Source: Acidimicrobiales bacterium
GTDB taxonomy: Bacteria; Actinomycetota; Acidimicrobiia; Acidimicrobiales; JACCXE01
Assembly (NCBI GenBank): GCA_035546775.1
Contig: DASZWD010000030.1
Coordinates: 124,001 to 188,000, forward strand
Direction: 5' to 3'
Length of the DNA: 64,000 nt
The notes below the pieces were generated by a model, which was not told the origin of the DNA, made no database searches, and saw only the letters and a list, made by a program, of their open reading frames with translations. Shown here piece by piece: positions 50,845-60,325 of this stretch (position 1 is its first letter; each line of letters begins with the position of its first letter). The translations under genes and the position numbers were made by a program.

Positions 50845-51786
50845 TTAGCCGGGGGTGCGGGTGCGGCCGGCGCGCTTGCCGCGGGCCACCAACTTGACCG
50901 CGACCTTGCGGCTGGCTTCGTCGATCATCTCGTCGCCGAACATCACCGCGCCCTTGCGGTCGCCGGTGGTAGTGGCCTTCTCGTAGGCGTCGAGCACGTC
51001 CCATGCCTTGTCGAACTGCTCCTGCGTGCCCGAGAACAAGTCGTTGAGGATCTCGACCTGGTCGGGGTGCAGCGCCCACTTGCCGTCGAAGCCGAGGATC
51101 TGCGTGCGGGTGGCGTAGTCCTTGAAGCCCTCGCTGTCGCGCACCTTCACGTACGGGCCGTCGATCACCTGGAGGCCAGCAGCGCGCCCGGCCATGAGGA
51201 TCTTCATGAACACGTAGTGGAAGTAGTCGCCCGGATACTCGGGGATCTGGAGACCGCCGGCGAGCGAGGGCATCTCCATCGACGCCGAGAAGTCGACGGG
51301 ACCGAGGATGATCGTCTCGAGACGGGGCGACGCCTTGCAGATCTCTTCGACGTTGATGAGGCCCTGCGCCGTTTCGATCTGGGCCTCGATGCCGATGTGA
51401 CCAAGGGGCAGCCCGCTGTTCTTTTCGACCTGCGTGAGCAGCAGGTCGAGGGCGACGACCTCGGCCGCCGTGTTGACCTTCGGCAGCATGATCTCGTCGA
51501 GACGCTCCCCCGCGTTCCCCACGACCTCGATCACGTCGCCGTAGGTCCAGATGGTGTCCCAGGCGTTGACGCGCACGCACAGCACGCGGTCGCCCCAGTC
51601 GAGGTTCTTGATGGCATCGACGACCTTGGCGCGGGCGTCGACCTTCTCCAGCGGCGCCACGGCGTCCTCGAGGTCGAGGAACGTCATGTCAGCGTTGATC
51701 GTCGGGCCCTTGGCGAGGAACTTCTCGCTCGATCCGGGAACCGAAAGGCAGCTACGGCGGGGCAGGTCGCGGGAACGTGCGGACAT
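50845..51786 (-). CDS. HpcH/HpaI/CitE-family lyase, probable malyl-CoA/beta-methylmalyl-CoA lyase
   Basis: A 313-residue TIM-barrel lyase. RRSCLSVPGSSEKFLAKGP is the family start, MTFLDLEDAVAP gives the Mg-binding Glu/Asp near residue 40, IGIEAQIETAQGLINVEEI the second Glu, and IILGPVDFSASM the metal Asp. Length and motifs match malyl-CoA lyases. Near the methylsuccinyl-CoA dehydrogenase and MaoC genes it is best read as the enzyme that splits beta-methylmalyl-CoA to glyoxylate and propionyl-CoA. A CitE-like thioesterase role is possible. Confidence 0.83.
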   Translation of the reverse strand: MSARSRDLPRRSCLSVPGSSEKFLAKGPTINADMTFLDLEDAVAPLEKVDARAKVVDAIKNLDWGDRVLCVRVNAWDTIWTYGDVIEVVGNAGERLDEIMLPKVNTAAEVVALDLLLTQVEKNSGLPLGHIGIEAQIETAQGLINVEEICKASPRLETIILGPVDFSASMEMPSLAGGLQIPEYPGDYFHYVFMKILMAGRAAGLQVIDGPYVKVRDSEGFKDYATRTQILGFDGKWALHPDQVEILNDLFSGTQEQFDKAWDVLDAYEKATTTGDRKGAVMFGDEMIDEASRKVAVKLVARGKRAGRTRTPG

Positions 51787-51795
51787 GCGCAGAGC

Positions 51796-52491
51796 CTACG
51801 ACGAGAGGTTCTGCTTCAGGAAAGCGAACGCGTCGGCGAGGCACTGCTCGGCGACGTCGTGGTTGTAGGTGCCCAAGGCGTTGGTCTCGTTGGCGAAGGC
51901 GTGACCGGTGCCCGGGTGAATCGTGAAGGAGACGTCCTTACCGAGACCCCGCAGCTCGTCCTGCAGCGCGTTGATCTTGTCGGGCCCGAAGAAGTCGTCG
52001 TTCTCGGCGTAGTGGCCCTTGACCGGCGCAGTGAGGCCGTTCCAGTCGGGGGCATTGCCGAACACCGGGGCGCCGTAGAACGGGACGACGGCGCCGATCT
52101 TGGCGCCGTACTCGGCGCCGAGCATGAGCGAGAGCATCCCGCCCATGCAGAACCCGATCACACCGACCTTGCTGCTGGTGGTCTCGTTGCGGCCCTGGAG
52201 GTAGTCGACGGCGCCCTCCATGTCGCGCACGGCCCGCGCCTGGTCGAGCGTCGACATGAGGTGGCTCGCCTTGTCCATCTCGTCGTGCTCGGCCAACTCG
52301 CCGTGGTACAGGTCCGGGGCGAGCGCGACGAAGCCTTCACCGGCGAGGCGGTCGGCCATGCCCTTGATCTGGGGGTTCAGCCCCCACCACTCCTGGATCA
52401 CGAGCACGCCCGGGCCCGACCCGCTCGCCGGAAGGGCGAGGTAGCCGCTCGCGTTGTCGCCGTTGGACGGAAAGGAAACGGTCTCGCTCAT
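51796..52491 (-). CDS. dienelactone hydrolase family protein
   Basis: A 231-residue alpha/beta hydrolase with a cysteine nucleophile: VIQEWWGLNPQIKGMADRLA, VGVIGFCMGGMLSL near residue 115, and HPGTGHAFANETN with the catalytic His. The Glu in QEWWG and Cys in GFCMGG are specific for dienelactone hydrolases, which open lactones in chlorocatechol or similar routes; most genomic copies have unknown substrates. It lies 9 bp before the CitE-like gene and may be co-transcribed. Confidence 0.9.
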   Translation of the reverse strand: MSETVSFPSNGDNASGYLALPASGSGPGVLVIQEWWGLNPQIKGMADRLAGEGFVALAPDLYHGELAEHDEMDKASHLMSTLDQARAVRDMEGAVDYLQGRNETTSSKVGVIGFCMGGMLSLMLGAEYGAKIGAVVPFYGAPVFGNAPDWNGLTAPVKGHYAENDDFFGPDKINALQDELRGLGKDVSFTIHPGTGHAFANETNALGTYNHDVAEQCLADAFAFLKQNLSS

Positions 52492-52500
52492 GGCGCAGTT

Positions 52501-53316
52501 CTAGCGGAGCGGGCGGAGCAGTTCTGCCGCGATCGGGCAGTCGGCGCGGGTGACGGCGCGGCCCGGGTCCATGGCGCCGGTCGGGCCGACGATCGTCTCG
52601 ATCAACGACAGCGGCACGAACTCGTAGTCCGCATCCCAGGCGTCGTCGTCGGCGTCGACGGCTGCGCCCAGCGCCTCCCACATACGCGCCGGCAGCACGG
52701 TCGCCTCGCCCGCCGCGACCACGACGTGGCGGCCGGCAGCGCGGCCGACCGCGGCCGCGGCGCGTGACCCGCTCGCGGCGATGACGCCGTCGGGACCGAC
52801 GGCGGTGGCGTCGATCATGACGACGTCCGCCGCCGCGGCCGCGGCGCCAATACCCGAGTCGCGCACGCCGATGGCGTCCACGTCGGCGCGCTCGAGGGCG
52901 CGCGCCAGCCCGTAGCCCACCGGCGTGTCGACGGCGAGCACGGTGATGTCGCCGCGCCGCGTCAAGGCGTCGCCCGAATACCACGGCGGGCCGACCAGCA
53001 GGATCGTGGACTCGCCCGGGATCAGCCCGTCGAGGAAGTAGGCGACCTCCTCGCCGGTCGGGTCCTCGACCAGCAAGTCTTCGATCAGGTCCGCCTCGAC
53101 GTGGGCATGGTCGGGCGTGACGAGCATCCGGGCCGTCACCCACCACACCGGGCCCATCGCCGGCTGGCGCTGCACGAGCCGGCGGCAGGCGGTGACGAGA
53201 CCGGCGGGGTCGCCGACGAAGCCACCGAGGGCCCGCGCCGCGGTCAACCCCGCCAGCCGCGGACCATCGCCGTCATTGCGCGCCGCCCACCGCAGCCTCT
53301 CGATCGGGTGTGCCAT
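52501..53316 (-). CDS. eIF-2B/MtnA-like Rossmann protein, probably degenerate
   Basis: A 271-residue protein. The C-terminal half, VVMIDATAVGPDGVIAASGSRAAAAVGRAAGRHVVVAAG near residues 165-205, has the layout of the eIF2B-alpha/ribose-1,5-bisphosphate isomerase/MtnA family, where Asp and the GT/NK residues bind the sugar phosphate. Here the Asn-Lys pair is replaced by Ala-Ser, so catalysis may be lost or changed. The N-terminal half is helical, as in the family. The assignment is moderate. Confidence 0.6.
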   Translation of the reverse strand: MAHPIERLRWAARNDGDGPRLAGLTAARALGGFVGDPAGLVTACRRLVQRQPAMGPVWWVTARMLVTPDHAHVEADLIEDLLVEDPTGEEVAYFLDGLIPGESTILLVGPPWYSGDALTRRGDITVLAVDTPVGYGLARALERADVDAIGVRDSGIGAAAAAADVVMIDATAVGPDGVIAASGSRAAAAVGRAAGRHVVVAAGEATVLPARMWEALGAAVDADDDAWDADYEFVPLSLIETIVGPTGAMDPGRAVTRADCPIAAELLRPLR

Positions 53317-53422
53317 TGTTCAGCGCCCTGCGGGCGCAGCCAATGGCTTGGCCGCAGTTCCGTTGATTCGCTCGCTCCACTCGCTCATCTCGCTTCCAGC
53401 GTAGGCGTGCCACTACGTTTTC

Positions 53423-53905
53423 GTGCTCGTGGCGACGACGATTTCCACCGACGTAACGCTGGCCCCGTTGACGGGACGGGCGCGCACGCTCGAAGAGTTC
53501 CTCACGACCTTCCACATGGCCGTCGTGGCGCTCGATCCCTTCACGCAAGAAGGTGCGTGGATCCTGCCGATCGCCACCCGGGTGCTGACGCATTTCAGCC
53601 AGGCCGACGTGCGCGTGGCCCTGTTGCTGCCGGCGACGCCCGACGAGTGCCGCCTGTTCCTCGGCCCCTGGGTGAACACCCTGCTCACCTTCGCCGACCC
53701 CGAGCGCGAGGCGATCCGGGGAATGGGCTTCGACAAGCTGCCCGCGTTTGCCCATATCGCCATGGACGGCACCGTCGAGGGCAAGGCCGAAGGCTGGTTC
53801 CCCGAGGAATGGCAGAAGGTCGTCGACCACCTCGCCGAGGTCATGAGCTGGAGCTCGACGGTCGTCGAGCGCGACGGCGACCCCGCACCGTTCCCGGCGC
53901 GCTGA
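53423..53905 (+). CDS. conserved-looking hypothetical protein
   Basis: A 160-residue soluble protein starting with GTG 53423. The middle part FHMAVVALDPFTQEGAWILPIATRVLTHFSQADVRVALLLPATPDECRLFLGPWVNTLL reads like an alpha/beta thioredoxin-like fold without the Cys-x2-Cys pair. FAHIAMDGTVEGKAEGW could be the cis-Pro-like strand. I cannot name a family. It is divergent from the eIF-2B-like gene and convergent with the acyltransferase. Confidence 0.68.
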   Translation: MLVATTISTDVTLAPLTGRARTLEEFLTTFHMAVVALDPFTQEGAWILPIATRVLTHFSQADVRVALLLPATPDECRLFLGPWVNTLLTFADPEREAIRGMGFDKLPAFAHIAMDGTVEGKAEGWFPEEWQKVVDHLAEVMSWSSTVVERDGDPAPFPAR

Positions 53906-53915
53906 CGAGCCCGTC

Positions 53916-55115
53916 TCAGGGCGCGGCGGCGTCCTCGACGCGGTGCCGGGCGCGGTCGGTCGCCGTCTCCCGCCGCCGGGCCCAACGGATCGCCGGCTGC
54001 TCGACCCAGCGGTAGCTGATCGCGCCGGCCACGAGCGCGATCGGGACGATCACGGCCAGGCCGCGCAGCAGCCCCGCCGCCGTCGGTTGCGAGTGCAAGA
54101 CGCCGTTGTAGAGCAGGGCGATGGCGATGCTGTGGAACAGGTACACGCCGTAGGACCGGTCGCCGATCCACTTGAGCGGGCGGCTCCCGAGCAGCGCATT
54201 GGCCCGCTCCAGATGCGCGGCACCGAACAGAAACGCACCGAAGCCGACCGCCAACACCGGACGGCCGACGAAGTACGCCATCCACCTCGGCTGCACCGCG
54301 TGATCGCGCGCCGCCAGATCGCCGAGCCACAACCAGACGGCCGCCGTGACGGCGAAGCCGCCGGCGGCGAGCAAGAACGCGGTCCAGCGTCGGGGTGCTG
54401 CTCGGCGCGCGACAGTCCACGCCACGAGCATCCCGACGGCGAAATGACCGCCGTAGCCGATGATGCCTTCGGCCATCGCCCGCACGAACAACTGCACGGC
54501 CTCGGGCAGGTGGTGCATCACTGATGCTGCGCGGAACGCCACGATGCGCGTCGCGGTGGCGACGACCAGCGCGCCGATCGTGTACGCGGTCGGCGCCTGG
54601 CGGAACCGACGCGCGATCTCCGGCAACACGCCGTAGTACATCGCTTCCCACGTCAGTGTCCACCACGCGCCGTCGATGCCCAGACCGAAGGTGGCGTGCA
54701 CGATTGGCAACACCAGCGCCTGCGCCATGACGAGGTGCATCGCCACCTGGAACACGCCGTCGCCCGTCGTGAGGGGATGGTGCGTGCTCGGCGGCTGGTG
54801 CAGCGCGAACGACCACACGGCCAGCACGACCGCGATCGAGACGTAATACGCCGGCAGGATGCGAGCAACGCGGCGGCGCGCATAGGCGCGGGGCCGGAAC
54901 GGCTGGTCGGTGGCGAAGGGCAGGAACATGACGAAGCCGCTGATGACGAAGAACATGTCGACGCCGAGGTAGCCGCCGCCGGCGGCGTTGAGCACTCGGT
55001 GGGCGAAGCGGGGCGCGCCGATGATCTCCCAGGTGTGGAACACGACAACCGCCAGCGCGGCGACGGCGCGCAAGCCGTCGATCGCGGGAACCCGCAGCGG
55101 CTTGGTGGCGTTCAC
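53916..55115 (-). CDS. acyltransferase 3 (OafA/YrhL-like) membrane protein
   Basis: A 399-residue polytopic membrane protein with about ten helices. RVPAIDGLRAVAALAVVVFHTW is the catalytic His-bearing start of the acyltransferase 3 family, and GYLGVDMFFVISGFVMFL the second signature. It transfers an acyl group, usually acetyl, to surface sugars or lipids from the cytoplasmic acyl-CoA pool. There is no fused SGNH domain. It follows the membrane protein at 55139 by 23 bp. Confidence 0.9.
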   Translation of the reverse strand: MNATKPLRVPAIDGLRAVAALAVVVFHTWEIIGAPRFAHRVLNAAGGGYLGVDMFFVISGFVMFLPFATDQPFRPRAYARRRVARILPAYYVSIAVVLAVWSFALHQPPSTHHPLTTGDGVFQVAMHLVMAQALVLPIVHATFGLGIDGAWWTLTWEAMYYGVLPEIARRFRQAPTAYTIGALVVATATRIVAFRAASVMHHLPEAVQLFVRAMAEGIIGYGGHFAVGMLVAWTVARRAAPRRWTAFLLAAGGFAVTAAVWLWLGDLAARDHAVQPRWMAYFVGRPVLAVGFGAFLFGAAHLERANALLGSRPLKWIGDRSYGVYLFHSIAIALLYNGVLHSQPTAAGLLRGLAVIVPIALVAGAISYRWVEQPAIRWARRRETATDRARHRVEDAAAP

Positions 55116-55138
55116 GTGGTGGAACTATTGCGCGGCAC

Positions 55139-56764
55139 TCAGGCGCCGGCACGCAGGCCGCAGACCTGGTGCTCGCCCGCCGGGAGTTGCAGGATGAGCG
55201 GACCGGCCACGACGAACGCGATCGTCACGGCGGAACCCGCGGTGAGCGGCACGATCCGCGGCCCGGCGAATCCGCCCGGGTACGGGACGTAGATGAGGGC
55301 CGAACCGCTGCGCCCGGGCCGCACGGACACGACGCCGGTCGCACCCGTCCGCGTGAGCGCGGCGTTCTCGCCCCGCAGGTCGACCGTGTCGCAGGCGCCC
55401 CTCCGCCGGCTCGTCGCGTCCGGTCCGAGCGCGGCGACGACACCGCCGACCGGGCGGCGCGACGACTGGCTGACCGCCACTTGCAGGGCCAGGCGCGCCT
55501 GGGCCAGCTGCCGCGGGTTGGGTGACAGCCGCGGCAGCCTCCCGCGGTCGCGCAGCGACGCCATCTCCGCCACGGTGATGTCGTGGTTGTAGGTGAAGTC
55601 GACGAAGTTGCTGACGCGTGGCTCGGATCGCGCCACCGTGAGCGCCGCCAGCATCTGCCCGCGCACCGTCTGGTCGCGGGTCCGGTCGTCGCGGGCGTTG
55701 TCGCGCAACTGCAACCAGCCGGACGCGGCGAGTCCGACGCTGACGGCCAGCACCAACGCCACCCGCAGCACCGACCGGCCGGCGAACTGCTGCACCGCGA
55801 ACGCGATGAACGCCAGCAGCAAGGCGGCGCACAAGTACAGGTAACGCGACGCCGCCGCCATGCCGATGTTGCCGCGCCCTTGAGAGATGACGGCGAACAT
55901 CACCGGGGCGGCCACGGCGAGGGCGCACACTTCCGGCGCCCGTCGCCACCACGACCGGCCGCGTGCCGCGGCCACCACCACCAGCGCGACCAGAAGCACT
56001 TTGCCGACAGTGTCGCTATGAAACGGCGCGCCCAGGGTGGCCGACATCCCGCCCCACACGTAGTGGGGGATGTCGTCCGGGCCGCCGTGCAGCGACTTGG
56101 TGTCGCCGCTGAGACCGACGGCGCCGGCGGTGCGCAACCACACCACGTAGACCGCGGCGGCCGGCGCGGCGACAACGGCCGCGGCGCGTGCTCCCCAGCG
56201 TCCGAACGCGCCGAGCGCCAGGGCCATCACCATGACGACCGAGATCCCCGACAGCAGCAGCGAGGCCACCGCGCCCGCACTGACGAGCGCCACCCGGCGC
56301 CGCGTCGGCGCGCCGTCGAGCGCCAGCAGCAACGCCATGCCCGACACCAGCGAGCCGACGAAGCCGACCTGGAACGCCCACGTCATGTTCTCGGACCCGG
56401 CACCGAAGAAGGCGAACACCGTCACCAGCCCGGTGGCGACCGCGATACCCACGCCGGCGCGACGCATCAGGCGCCACAAGAGGTGACACGCCAGCAGGTG
56501 CAGGCCGAAGACGCCCGCAAGGTAGGGCCAGTAGCTGCGCAGGCCGAAAACGCTGAAGACGGCTCGGTACCAGAGGATCGGCAGCGTGCTCCAGTGCTCG
56601 TTGTGGGGGTACAGCAAGCCCCAGCGGGGGTGGTGCAACCCGCGATAGAGGATGAAGTCCCACTCGTCGCCGAAGAACCACTTGCCGCGGCACACGACCG
56701 CCAGCGCGACGAAGGCCAGCGCCAGCGTCGCCAGGTGGACGCGCGTCCACTGGCGCGTCGCCAT
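55139..56764 (-). CDS. polytopic membrane protein, possible GT-C glycosyltransferase
   Basis: A 541-residue membrane protein with about 10-11 helices and a soluble C-terminal part of about 120 residues. The first outside loop FFGDEWDFILYRGLHHPRW has an acidic pair like the catalytic DE/DD of GT-C enzymes that use lipid-linked sugars, and NEHWSTLPILWYR follows. That supports a glycosyltransferase-like role, but no family match is certain. It is next to an acyltransferase, which suggests joint surface-glycan modification. ATG 56764 precedes a basic start and first helix. Confidence 0.72.
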   Translation of the reverse strand: MATRQWTRVHLATLALAFVALAVVCRGKWFFGDEWDFILYRGLHHPRWGLLYPHNEHWSTLPILWYRAVFSVFGLRSYWPYLAGVFGLHLLACHLLWRLMRRAGVGIAVATGLVTVFAFFGAGSENMTWAFQVGFVGSLVSGMALLLALDGAPTRRRVALVSAGAVASLLLSGISVVMVMALALGAFGRWGARAAAVVAAPAAAVYVVWLRTAGAVGLSGDTKSLHGGPDDIPHYVWGGMSATLGAPFHSDTVGKVLLVALVVVAAARGRSWWRRAPEVCALAVAAPVMFAVISQGRGNIGMAAASRYLYLCAALLLAFIAFAVQQFAGRSVLRVALVLAVSVGLAASGWLQLRDNARDDRTRDQTVRGQMLAALTVARSEPRVSNFVDFTYNHDITVAEMASLRDRGRLPRLSPNPRQLAQARLALQVAVSQSSRRPVGGVVAALGPDATSRRRGACDTVDLRGENAALTRTGATGVVSVRPGRSGSALIYVPYPGGFAGPRIVPLTAGSAVTIAFVVAGPLILQLPAGEHQVCGLRAGA

Positions 56765-56787
56765 CGCGCCGCTGCGGGTGGGCGCCG

Positions 56788-58176
56788 CTACTTGATGACT
56801 CCGCCCTTGGTGAGGGCCATGACGTCGAGCGCCTTGTCGGCCTCGGCTTCGGTGAGCAGCCCTTCCTCGAGGACGACTTCTTTCAACGTCTTGTTTTCCT
56901 TCAACGACTTCTTGATGACGCGCGCCGCCTCGTCGTAGCCGATGTAGGGATTGAGCGACGTGCCCACCGAGGGCGACGACAGCGCGTGGCGCAGGCACTG
57001 CTCGACGTTGGCCTCGATGCCACTGATGCACTTGTCGGCGAAGGTCCGCGACACCGACGACAGGAGGCGGATCGACTCGAGCAGGTTCCGGGCGATCACC
57101 GGCAGCATCACGTTGAGCTCGAAGTTCCCGGCGCTGCCGCCGAACGCGACCGCGGCGTCGTTGCCGATTACCTGCGACACGACCTGGCACACCGCTTCGG
57201 GCACGACCGGGTTGACTTTGCCCGGCATGATCGACGAGCCGGGCTGCAGGTCGGGAATGTGGATCTCCATCAGACCCGTGCGCGGTCCCGAGCCCATCCA
57301 GCGCAGGTCGTTGGCGATCTTGTACAGCGACACCGCGATGGTGCGCAGGACACCGCTGCACTCGACCAGGGCGTCGCGCGACGCCTGGGCCTCGAAGTGG
57401 TCGCGGGCCTCCGACAGCGGCAGCCCCTTGTAGCGCTTGGCGACGCGGGCGATCACGCCGGCGGCGAACCCCGGCGGGCAGTTGAGGCCGGTGCCGACGG
57501 CGGTGCCCCCGAGGGGCAACTCGCCCACGCGAGGCAGCGCGGCGTTGATCCGCTCGATGCCGTATTCGATCGACGCCGCGTAGCCGGAGAACTCCTGGCC
57601 GAGGGTGACGGGCGTGGCGTCCATCAGGTGGGTGCGACCGCTCTTGACGACCTTGTCGAACTCCTTGGCCTTCTTGCGCAGTGCCTTGGCCAGGTGCGTG
57701 AGCGCGGGAATGAGATCCTGGACGAGGCCCGCCGTGGCGGCGACGTGGATCGACGAGGGGAACACGTCATTCGAGGACTGCGACGCGTTGACGTGGTCGT
57801 TGGGGTGGACGGGCTTGCCCAGCTTGTCGGTGGCGAGCGACGCCAGCACCTCGTTGGCGTTCATGTTCGACGACGTGCCCGAACCCGTCTGGTACACGTC
57901 GATCGGGAACTGATCACGGTAGGCGCCGTCGATGATTTCGTCCGCCGCGTCCGAAATGGCCTTGGCCACGTCCTTGGGCACGATCTTGAGTCGGGCGTTC
58001 TCCATCGCCGCCGCGCCCTTGATGGCGGCGAGCGCCGAGATCAGCAGCGGGTCGATCGTGAGGCCCGAGATCGGGAAGTTCTCGACGGCGCGTTGGGTCT
58101 GAGCAGCCCATTTGGCCTTTGCCGGGACCTTGACGTCGCCCAACGAATCGCGCTCAATTCGAAACTTTTCAGCCAT
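56788..58176 (-). CDS. fumC: fumarate hydratase class II
   Basis: A 462-residue fumarase: [15 protein letters not shown] near residue 98, [14 protein letters not shown] near 135, [34 protein letters not shown] and the superfamily signature [12 protein letters not shown] near residue 318. It interconverts fumarate and malate in the TCA cycle, is iron-independent, and would also process C4 acids from the ethylmalonyl-CoA pathway. It is divergent from the NlpC/P60 gene. Confidence 0.96.
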   Translation of the reverse strand: MAEKFRIERDSLGDVKVPAKAKWAAQTQRAVENFPISGLTIDPLLISALAAIKGAAAMENARLKIVPKDVAKAISDAADEIIDGAYRDQFPIDVYQTGSGTSSNMNANEVLASLATDKLGKPVHPNDHVNASQSSNDVFPSSIHVAATAGLVQDLIPALTHLAKALRKKAKEFDKVVKSGRTHLMDATPVTLGQEFSGYAASIEYGIERINAALPRVGELPLGGTAVGTGLNCPPGFAAGVIARVAKRYKGLPLSEARDHFEAQASRDALVECSGVLRTIAVSLYKIANDLRWMGSGPRTGLMEIHIPDLQPGSSIMPGKVNPVVPEAVCQVVSQVIGNDAAVAFGGSAGNFELNVMLPVIARNLLESIRLLSSVSRTFADKCISGIEANVEQCLRHALSSPSVGTSLNPYIGYDEAARVIKKSLKENKTLKEVVLEEGLLTEAEADKALDVMALTKGGVIK

Positions 58177-58247
58177 GAAAAAACCCTACGTCCGGCTTTG
58201 CGAGATTCCCCAATTCGCAGGTGAACCCGATAAGGTGTCGCCCCAAC

Positions 58248-59318
58248 GTGTTGCAGACAACGGCCCGCCGGGCTGCCACCGTTCTAGCGCTCATCCTTTC
58301 GCTGGGGATGTTGAGCACGATCGTCGCCCCCTTGGCGTCGGCCGACTCTGTCGCGTCCAAAAAGGCCGAGGCGGCGCGCATCTCCGCTGAGTTGGATCGC
58401 CTCGCCGAGCGGGTGAGCATCCTCGACGAGGACTACAACCAGGCCCGGGTCAAGGCCACCGATCTCGACAACAAGACGCGCAACGCCCAGGCCGATCTGG
58501 CGCGCACGACCGCCAAGGCGCAGTCGGCGACCGACGCCCTCAAGGCAATGTCGATCTCGGCGTACATGAAGGGCGGCATCACGCCGTCGGGTGTCGGTCT
58601 CGGTACCGACGATCCGGCGCGCGCCGAGTACTACCTGCACGCCACGGCCAACCGACAGCAGGACGCCATCGACGCGCTGCACGCGGCGCGTCTCCAGTTG
58701 GCCGAGCAGCAGAGCGCCCTGGTCGGCCAGCGTGACCAGGCCCGCCGCAACCTCGCCGCCGTCAACGCCAAGCGCAAGGCCGCCGAGAGCGCCGTCGCCG
58801 CCGAGCAAGCACTGCTGTCCAAGATCAAGGGCGACCTCGCCCGCCTTGTCGCCGCCGACCAGGCCCGCCGCCGGGCGGCGACCGCGCCCCGCGCCTCGCG
58901 GGGTCGCAGCGGCCGCGGCATCGGCACGCCGCCCACCGTCGACGTCCCGGCCCCCAACGCGGCGGCCGCCGGTGCCGTCGCCGAAGCCAAGCGGCAGTTG
59001 GGCAAGCCGTATCACTACGGCGCCGCGGGTCCTGACAGCTTCGACTGCTCCGGCCTGACGATGTGGTCGTGGGCCCACGGTGGTGGCCGCTCGCTGCCCC
59101 ACTCGTCGCGGGCGCAGTACTCGGCAACGTCGCGAGTCCCGCTCAACGAGATCGCTCCCGGCGACCTCGTGTTCTTCGGCTCGTCGGTCGGCTCGATCCA
59201 CCACGTCGGCATCTACGTCGGCGGCGGCAAGATGATCCACGCCCCCGAAACCGGCGAAGTCGTCTCGTACCAAAACGCCTTCCGCAGCGACCTCGTCGGA
59301 GTCGGCCGAGTGAATTAG
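58248..59318 (+). CDS. secreted NlpC/P60 peptidoglycan hydrolase with coiled coil
   Basis: A 356-residue exported protein. A signal peptide (LALILSLGMLSTIVAPLASA) is followed by a long coiled coil in residues 35-215 and an NlpC/P60 domain from about 240. The catalytic Cys is in DSFDCSGLTMW, His in HHVGIYVGGGKMIHAP, and a further polar residue follows. The layout matches RipA/PcsB-like enzymes that split peptide stems during division and are held inactive by their coiled coil. GTG 58248 is chosen; GTG 58221 is possible. Confidence 0.9.
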   Translation: MLQTTARRAATVLALILSLGMLSTIVAPLASADSVASKKAEAARISAELDRLAERVSILDEDYNQARVKATDLDNKTRNAQADLARTTAKAQSATDALKAMSISAYMKGGITPSGVGLGTDDPARAEYYLHATANRQQDAIDALHAARLQLAEQQSALVGQRDQARRNLAAVNAKRKAAESAVAAEQALLSKIKGDLARLVAADQARRRAATAPRASRGRSGRGIGTPPTVDVPAPNAAAAGAVAEAKRQLGKPYHYGAAGPDSFDCSGLTMWSWAHGGGRSLPHSSRAQYSATSRVPLNEIAPGDLVFFGSSVGSIHHVGIYVGGGKMIHAPETGEVVSYQNAFRSDLVGVGRVN

Positions 59319-59343
59319 CGCCGCAAGCAGAGCTCGCGGCGCT
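59317..59343. terminator. hairpin after the NlpC/P60 gene
   Basis: AGCGCCGC and GCGGCGCT form an 8-bp stem that begins within the stop codon. No T-run follows, so termination may be weak or Rho-assisted. Confidence 0.5.
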
Positions 59344-59375
59344 AGCGCAACCCGGCCTCACCTCTCGTTGCCTCC

Positions 59376-59394
59376 GGGCCGAACAAGTCGGCCC
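59376..59394. promoter_or_regulatory. inverted repeat upstream of the LLM oxidoreductase
   Basis: GGGCCGA-acaag-TCGGCCC is a perfect 7-bp inverted repeat 39 bp before the oxidoreductase start. It may be an operator or the second half of a terminator for the upstream gene. Confidence 0.4.
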
Positions 59395-59433
59395 TGCGGC
59401 GTCACGGTTCGCGTTGCTTTAGGTTCTGTGGGC

Positions 59434-60324
59434 ATGCGTACTGGTGTGTTCTTGGCGGCGGACGGGACTCTCGAGCAGCTGGGCGAGGGACTCGCTGATG
59501 TGGCTGAGCGGGGGTTCGACTCGGCGTGGTTGCCGAACATCTTCGGCTTCGACGCCCTAACGGCGATTGCCGCGGTCGGCAACCGTGGACCCGGCATCGA
59601 GATCGGCACGGCGGTGATCCCGACCTACCCGCGTCACCCGATGATGCTGGCGAGCCAGGCGCTGACGACCCAGGCGGCGATCGGCAACCGGCTGGCGCTC
59701 GGCATCGGCCTGTCGCACCAGATCGTGATCGAGAACATGTTCGGCTACTCCTTCGACAAGCCGGCGCGGCACATGAAGGAGTACCTCCAGGCGCTCCTGC
59801 CGCTGCTGGCGGGCGAGCCGGTCAACGTGCAGGGCGAGACGCTCAAAGCCGTCGGGCAGCTCTCGGTCGCCGGCGCGCAACGCCCGCCGGTCCTGCTTGC
59901 CGCCCTGGCACCGACGATGCTCAAACTCGCCGGCGGCGTCGCCGACGGCACCGTCACGTGGATGACGGGTCCGGCGACGGTCGGTGACCACATCGTGCCG
60001 TCGATCACCGCCGCCGCCGAAGCCGCAGGGCGTCCGGCGCCGCGCACGGTGGTGGCGCTGCCGACGATGGTCACCAACGACGTCGACGAAGCCAAAGCGC
60101 GCGCCAGCAAGGTGTTCGTCGTCTACGGAGGCCTGCCCTCCTATCGCGCCATGCTCGACCGCGAGGGCGCGGCGGGCCCGGCCGACGTCGTGATCGCCGG
60201 CGACGAAGCGACGGTGCGCAAGGCCATCGACGGCGTGCGCGACGCCGGCGCCACCGACTTCGTCGCCGTGCCCTTCGGCAACGCGGAGGAGAACGCCCGC
60301 ACGCTCACCGTCGTCAAGGGCTGA
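59434..60324 (+). CDS. LLM-class oxidoreductase, probably F420-dependent
   Basis: A 296-residue luciferase-like TIM barrel: MRTGVFLAADGTLEQLGEGLADVAERGFDSAWLPN, GTAVIPTYPRHPMMLASQALTTQAAIGNRLALGIG near residue 55, and PVLLAALAPTMLKLAGGVADGTVTWM. In actinobacteria the short members that begin this way generally use coenzyme F420 for hydride transfer. Substrate unknown. The next gene starts 2 bp after its stop, so the two redox enzymes are co-transcribed. Confidence 0.87.
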   Translation: MRTGVFLAADGTLEQLGEGLADVAERGFDSAWLPNIFGFDALTAIAAVGNRGPGIEIGTAVIPTYPRHPMMLASQALTTQAAIGNRLALGIGLSHQIVIENMFGYSFDKPARHMKEYLQALLPLLAGEPVNVQGETLKAVGQLSVAGAQRPPVLLAALAPTMLKLAGGVADGTVTWMTGPATVGDHIVPSITAAAEAAGRPAPRTVVALPTMVTNDVDEAKARASKVFVVYGGLPSYRAMLDREGAAGPADVVIAGDEATVRKAIDGVRDAGATDFVAVPFGNAEENARTLTVVKG

Positions 60325-60325
60325 C

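Noticed and set aside
55139-57361. 740-residue reading of the membrane protein from 57361
   Set aside because: The first 199 residues are antiparallel-frame noise inside fumC; the membrane protein starts cleanly at ATG 56764.
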